DNA of 64,000 bases from NCBI GenBank assembly GCA_002914805.1, contig JXTB01000024.1, forward strand, positions 405,223 through 469,222, written 5' to 3'. Positions 62,383 to 64,000 of this stretch are shown in pieces; position 1 is the first letter of the stretch, and every line of letters begins with the position of its first letter. The notes beneath the pieces were generated by a model. It made no database searches. It was not told the DNA's origin and saw nothing but the letters and a program-made list of their open reading frames with translations. This DNA is from Parasponia andersonii. Lineage: Eukaryota > Streptophyta > Magnoliopsida > Rosales > Cannabaceae. The position numbers and the translations under genes are program-made.

Positions 62383-64000
62383 ATGTCAGACAACAATGAT
62401 AAAAACACCTCTGGAGAAACATCTAGAGTCGGTGATCCGAATCTTCTTATGGAAGCCTTAATTGGCGAGATGAGAAAAGCGATGAGGGCGGAGATGGAGC
62501 AAGTCCATGAGCGAATGGACAAAATAGAGAACGCACATGTGGAACAACCACAGATCGCTCCTAATGTGCATAAAAGAGAGAGATTCCAGCCTAAAGAGAG
62601 ATTTCAACCTAGAGAAGTGAGGGTTGAAGATGAAGAATACTATAGAGATACTTTTGGTGATGAAGATGATCGAGATTCGATTGTCGGCAATAGGAGACAC
62701 GGTCGACAGTTTAGAGGAGCTAGGAATCGGGAAGATAATTCGTTAGGTAGCATTAAGATGAAGATTCCGTCGTTCCAAGGCAAAAATGATCCGGAAGCTT
62801 ACCTTGAGTGGGAGAAGAAGGTTGAATTAGTATTTGATTGCCACAATTACTCTGAGAATAAGAAGGTAAAGCTAGCTGCCACTGAATTTTTCGATTATGC
62901 AATTGTATAGTAGGATCAGTTAGTAATGAATAGGAGAAGAAATAGGGAGCATCCAATAGAGACATGGAAGGAGATGAAAACAGTGATGAGAAAGAGGTTT
63001 GTTCCAAGCTACTACTACCGGGAATTATATATCAAATTGTAAAGTCTGAGGCAAGGTAACCGGAGTGTAGAGGAATATTATAAAGCGATAGAGGTTGCTA
63101 TGATTCGAGCGAATATAGAGGAGGACCGTGAGGTTACAATGTCCAGATTCTTAGTTGGTTTAAATCGAGAAATTGCTAATGTGGTAGAACTGCAACATTA
63201 CATGGAGTTAGAAGATATGGTCCACATAGCTATAAAAATTGAGAACCAACTCAAGAAGAGGGCTAGTACACGTCCAAGCTAAAGTTCAAGTACATCCGCT
63301 TGAAAATCGAATCAATGGAAGAAAGATGAGAGGCAACCTACATTCAAACCCAAAACTGAGCAAAAGTAAGAAGTGACTAGCCATAGAAGTCAAGGTAAAT
63401 TCGATTTTTCTACTTCTAGGAATCGTGATATCAAGTGTTTTAAATGCCAAGGTAGGGGTCACATAGCTAGTCAATGATATCAAGTGTTTTAAATGCATAG
63501 CTAGTCAATGTCCAAACAAAAGAGTTATGGTGTTAGATGACGGTGAGATTGAAACCGAAGATGAAGATGACACCGATCCTATGCCACCATTGGAGGATGC
63601 CGATGAAGAGGAATACCCTGCCCAAGGTGATTTTTTGGTGGCGAGGAGAGCTCTTAGTGTGCAAGCTAAAGACGAAGAAGAGGTGCAATGAAAAAACATC
63701 TTTCATACTAGGTGCCACGTTCAAAACAAGGTATGCAGTATGATTATTGATGGTGGTAGTTGTACTCATGTTGCTAGCACTACTATAGTGGAGAAATTAG
63801 GGTTGCCAACCATGAAGCATTCCTGGCCTTACAAGTTGCAATGGCTGAACGATAATGGTGAATTGAAGGTAAACAAATAAGTGTTAGTTTCTTTTCGTAT
63901 CGGAAAAAATGAAGATGAAGTCTTGTGCGATGTGGTTCCGATGTAAGGTGGACACTTGTTATTGGATCGACCATGGCAATTTGATAGGCGAGTTAAACAT
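62383..64000 (+). pseudogene. Ty3/gypsy gag and protease, decayed, continues past the window
   Basis: The frame from 62383 (MSDNNDKNTSGETSR) has an N-terminal coiled segment, an Arg-rich stretch and the gag core: KMKIPSFQGKNDPEAYLEWE, then a double stop at 62908-62913 where the family has Trp-Trp, then DQLVMNRRRN, ETWKEMK, SLRQGNRSVEEYY. A zinc knuckle (IKCFKCQGRGHIA) near 63433 is broken and partly duplicated. From 63740 the aspartic protease follows (IIDGGSCTHVAS) and then HLLLDRPWQFDRR at the edge, with stops between. The element is inactive. Reverse transcriptase, RNase H and integrase would lie beyond 64000. Confidence 0.85.
63427..63515 (+). repeat. Partial tandem duplication within the gag zinc knuckle
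   Basis: ATATCAAGTGTTTTAAATGC occurs at about 63428 and 63477. The second copy lacks the middle of the knuckle and rejoins at ATAGCTAGTCAATG, so the two copies differ by an internal deletion of about 15 bp. Confidence 0.85.

Overview
The window is nuclear DNA from a flowering plant, most likely a eudicot. The genes have short coding exons split by AT-rich GT-AG introns, the intergenic DNA is AT-rich with long A/T and TA tracts, and plant-only families occur (SOSEKI, ALP1-like, PF03004 and PF04195 transposon proteins). Six intact protein-coding genes occupy the 64 kb; most of the rest is decayed mobile elements, minisatellites, microsatellites and unassigned AT-rich DNA. The species cannot be named from the sequence. 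Two single unresolved bases (n) occur at 20140 and 61357. Domain and family names are from recall and by eye; no search was run.

Left part (1-14.2 kb): a broken PF04195-type transposon gene (minus), a 25-bp minisatellite, a copia-like LTR relic, then the intact ribosomal protein S15a (uS8) gene on the minus strand with a typical Site II/telo-box promoter. Beyond it lie a 1.2-kb element with long terminal inverted repeats and a LINE relic split by a 1.67-kb LTR.

Middle (14.2-36 kb): mostly gene-free DNA around an eight-exon bHLH-type transcription factor gene (20.86-23.38 kb, plus) and an ADF (actin-depolymerizing factor) gene (34.28-35.38 kb, plus). About 7.1 kb upstream of the ADF gene lies a decayed copy of the ADF promoter, 5' leader and first-exon/intron junction in which the start codon has become ATA. 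Four members of one MITE family are scattered through the intergenic DNA (three in this part, one at 42.6 kb).

Right-middle (37-50 kb): three minus-strand genes, an ALP1-like domesticated Harbinger transposase, a SOSEKI (DUF966) polarity protein and a PHIP1-like RNA-binding protein with two RRMs and three CCHC zinc knuckles. The knuckles lie in a 174-bp in-frame tandem repeat.

Right end (50-64 kb): a 3.0-kb TG...CA element with 5-bp target duplications inserted in another LTR; a 34-bp minisatellite; an enolase-derived pseudogene containing a 3.25-kb CACTA element with a perfect 3-bp target duplication; and a decayed Ty3/gypsy element (LTR, initiator-Met PBS, gag, protease) running off the right edge.

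The set RPS15a, ADF and SOSEKI recalls a conserved neighbourhood that, from memory, is duplicated in Arabidopsis (At3g46 and At5g59 regions), and PHIP1 next to an ALP1-like gene recalls At3g55340/At3g55350. The genes do not form a pathway; they share an inherited neighbourhood. I found no convincing sign of a wholly new biological system. The most informative items are the dead ADF tandem copy, the zinc-knuckle repeat expansion, the nested datable insertions, and the recurrent short tandem duplications in and near genes.
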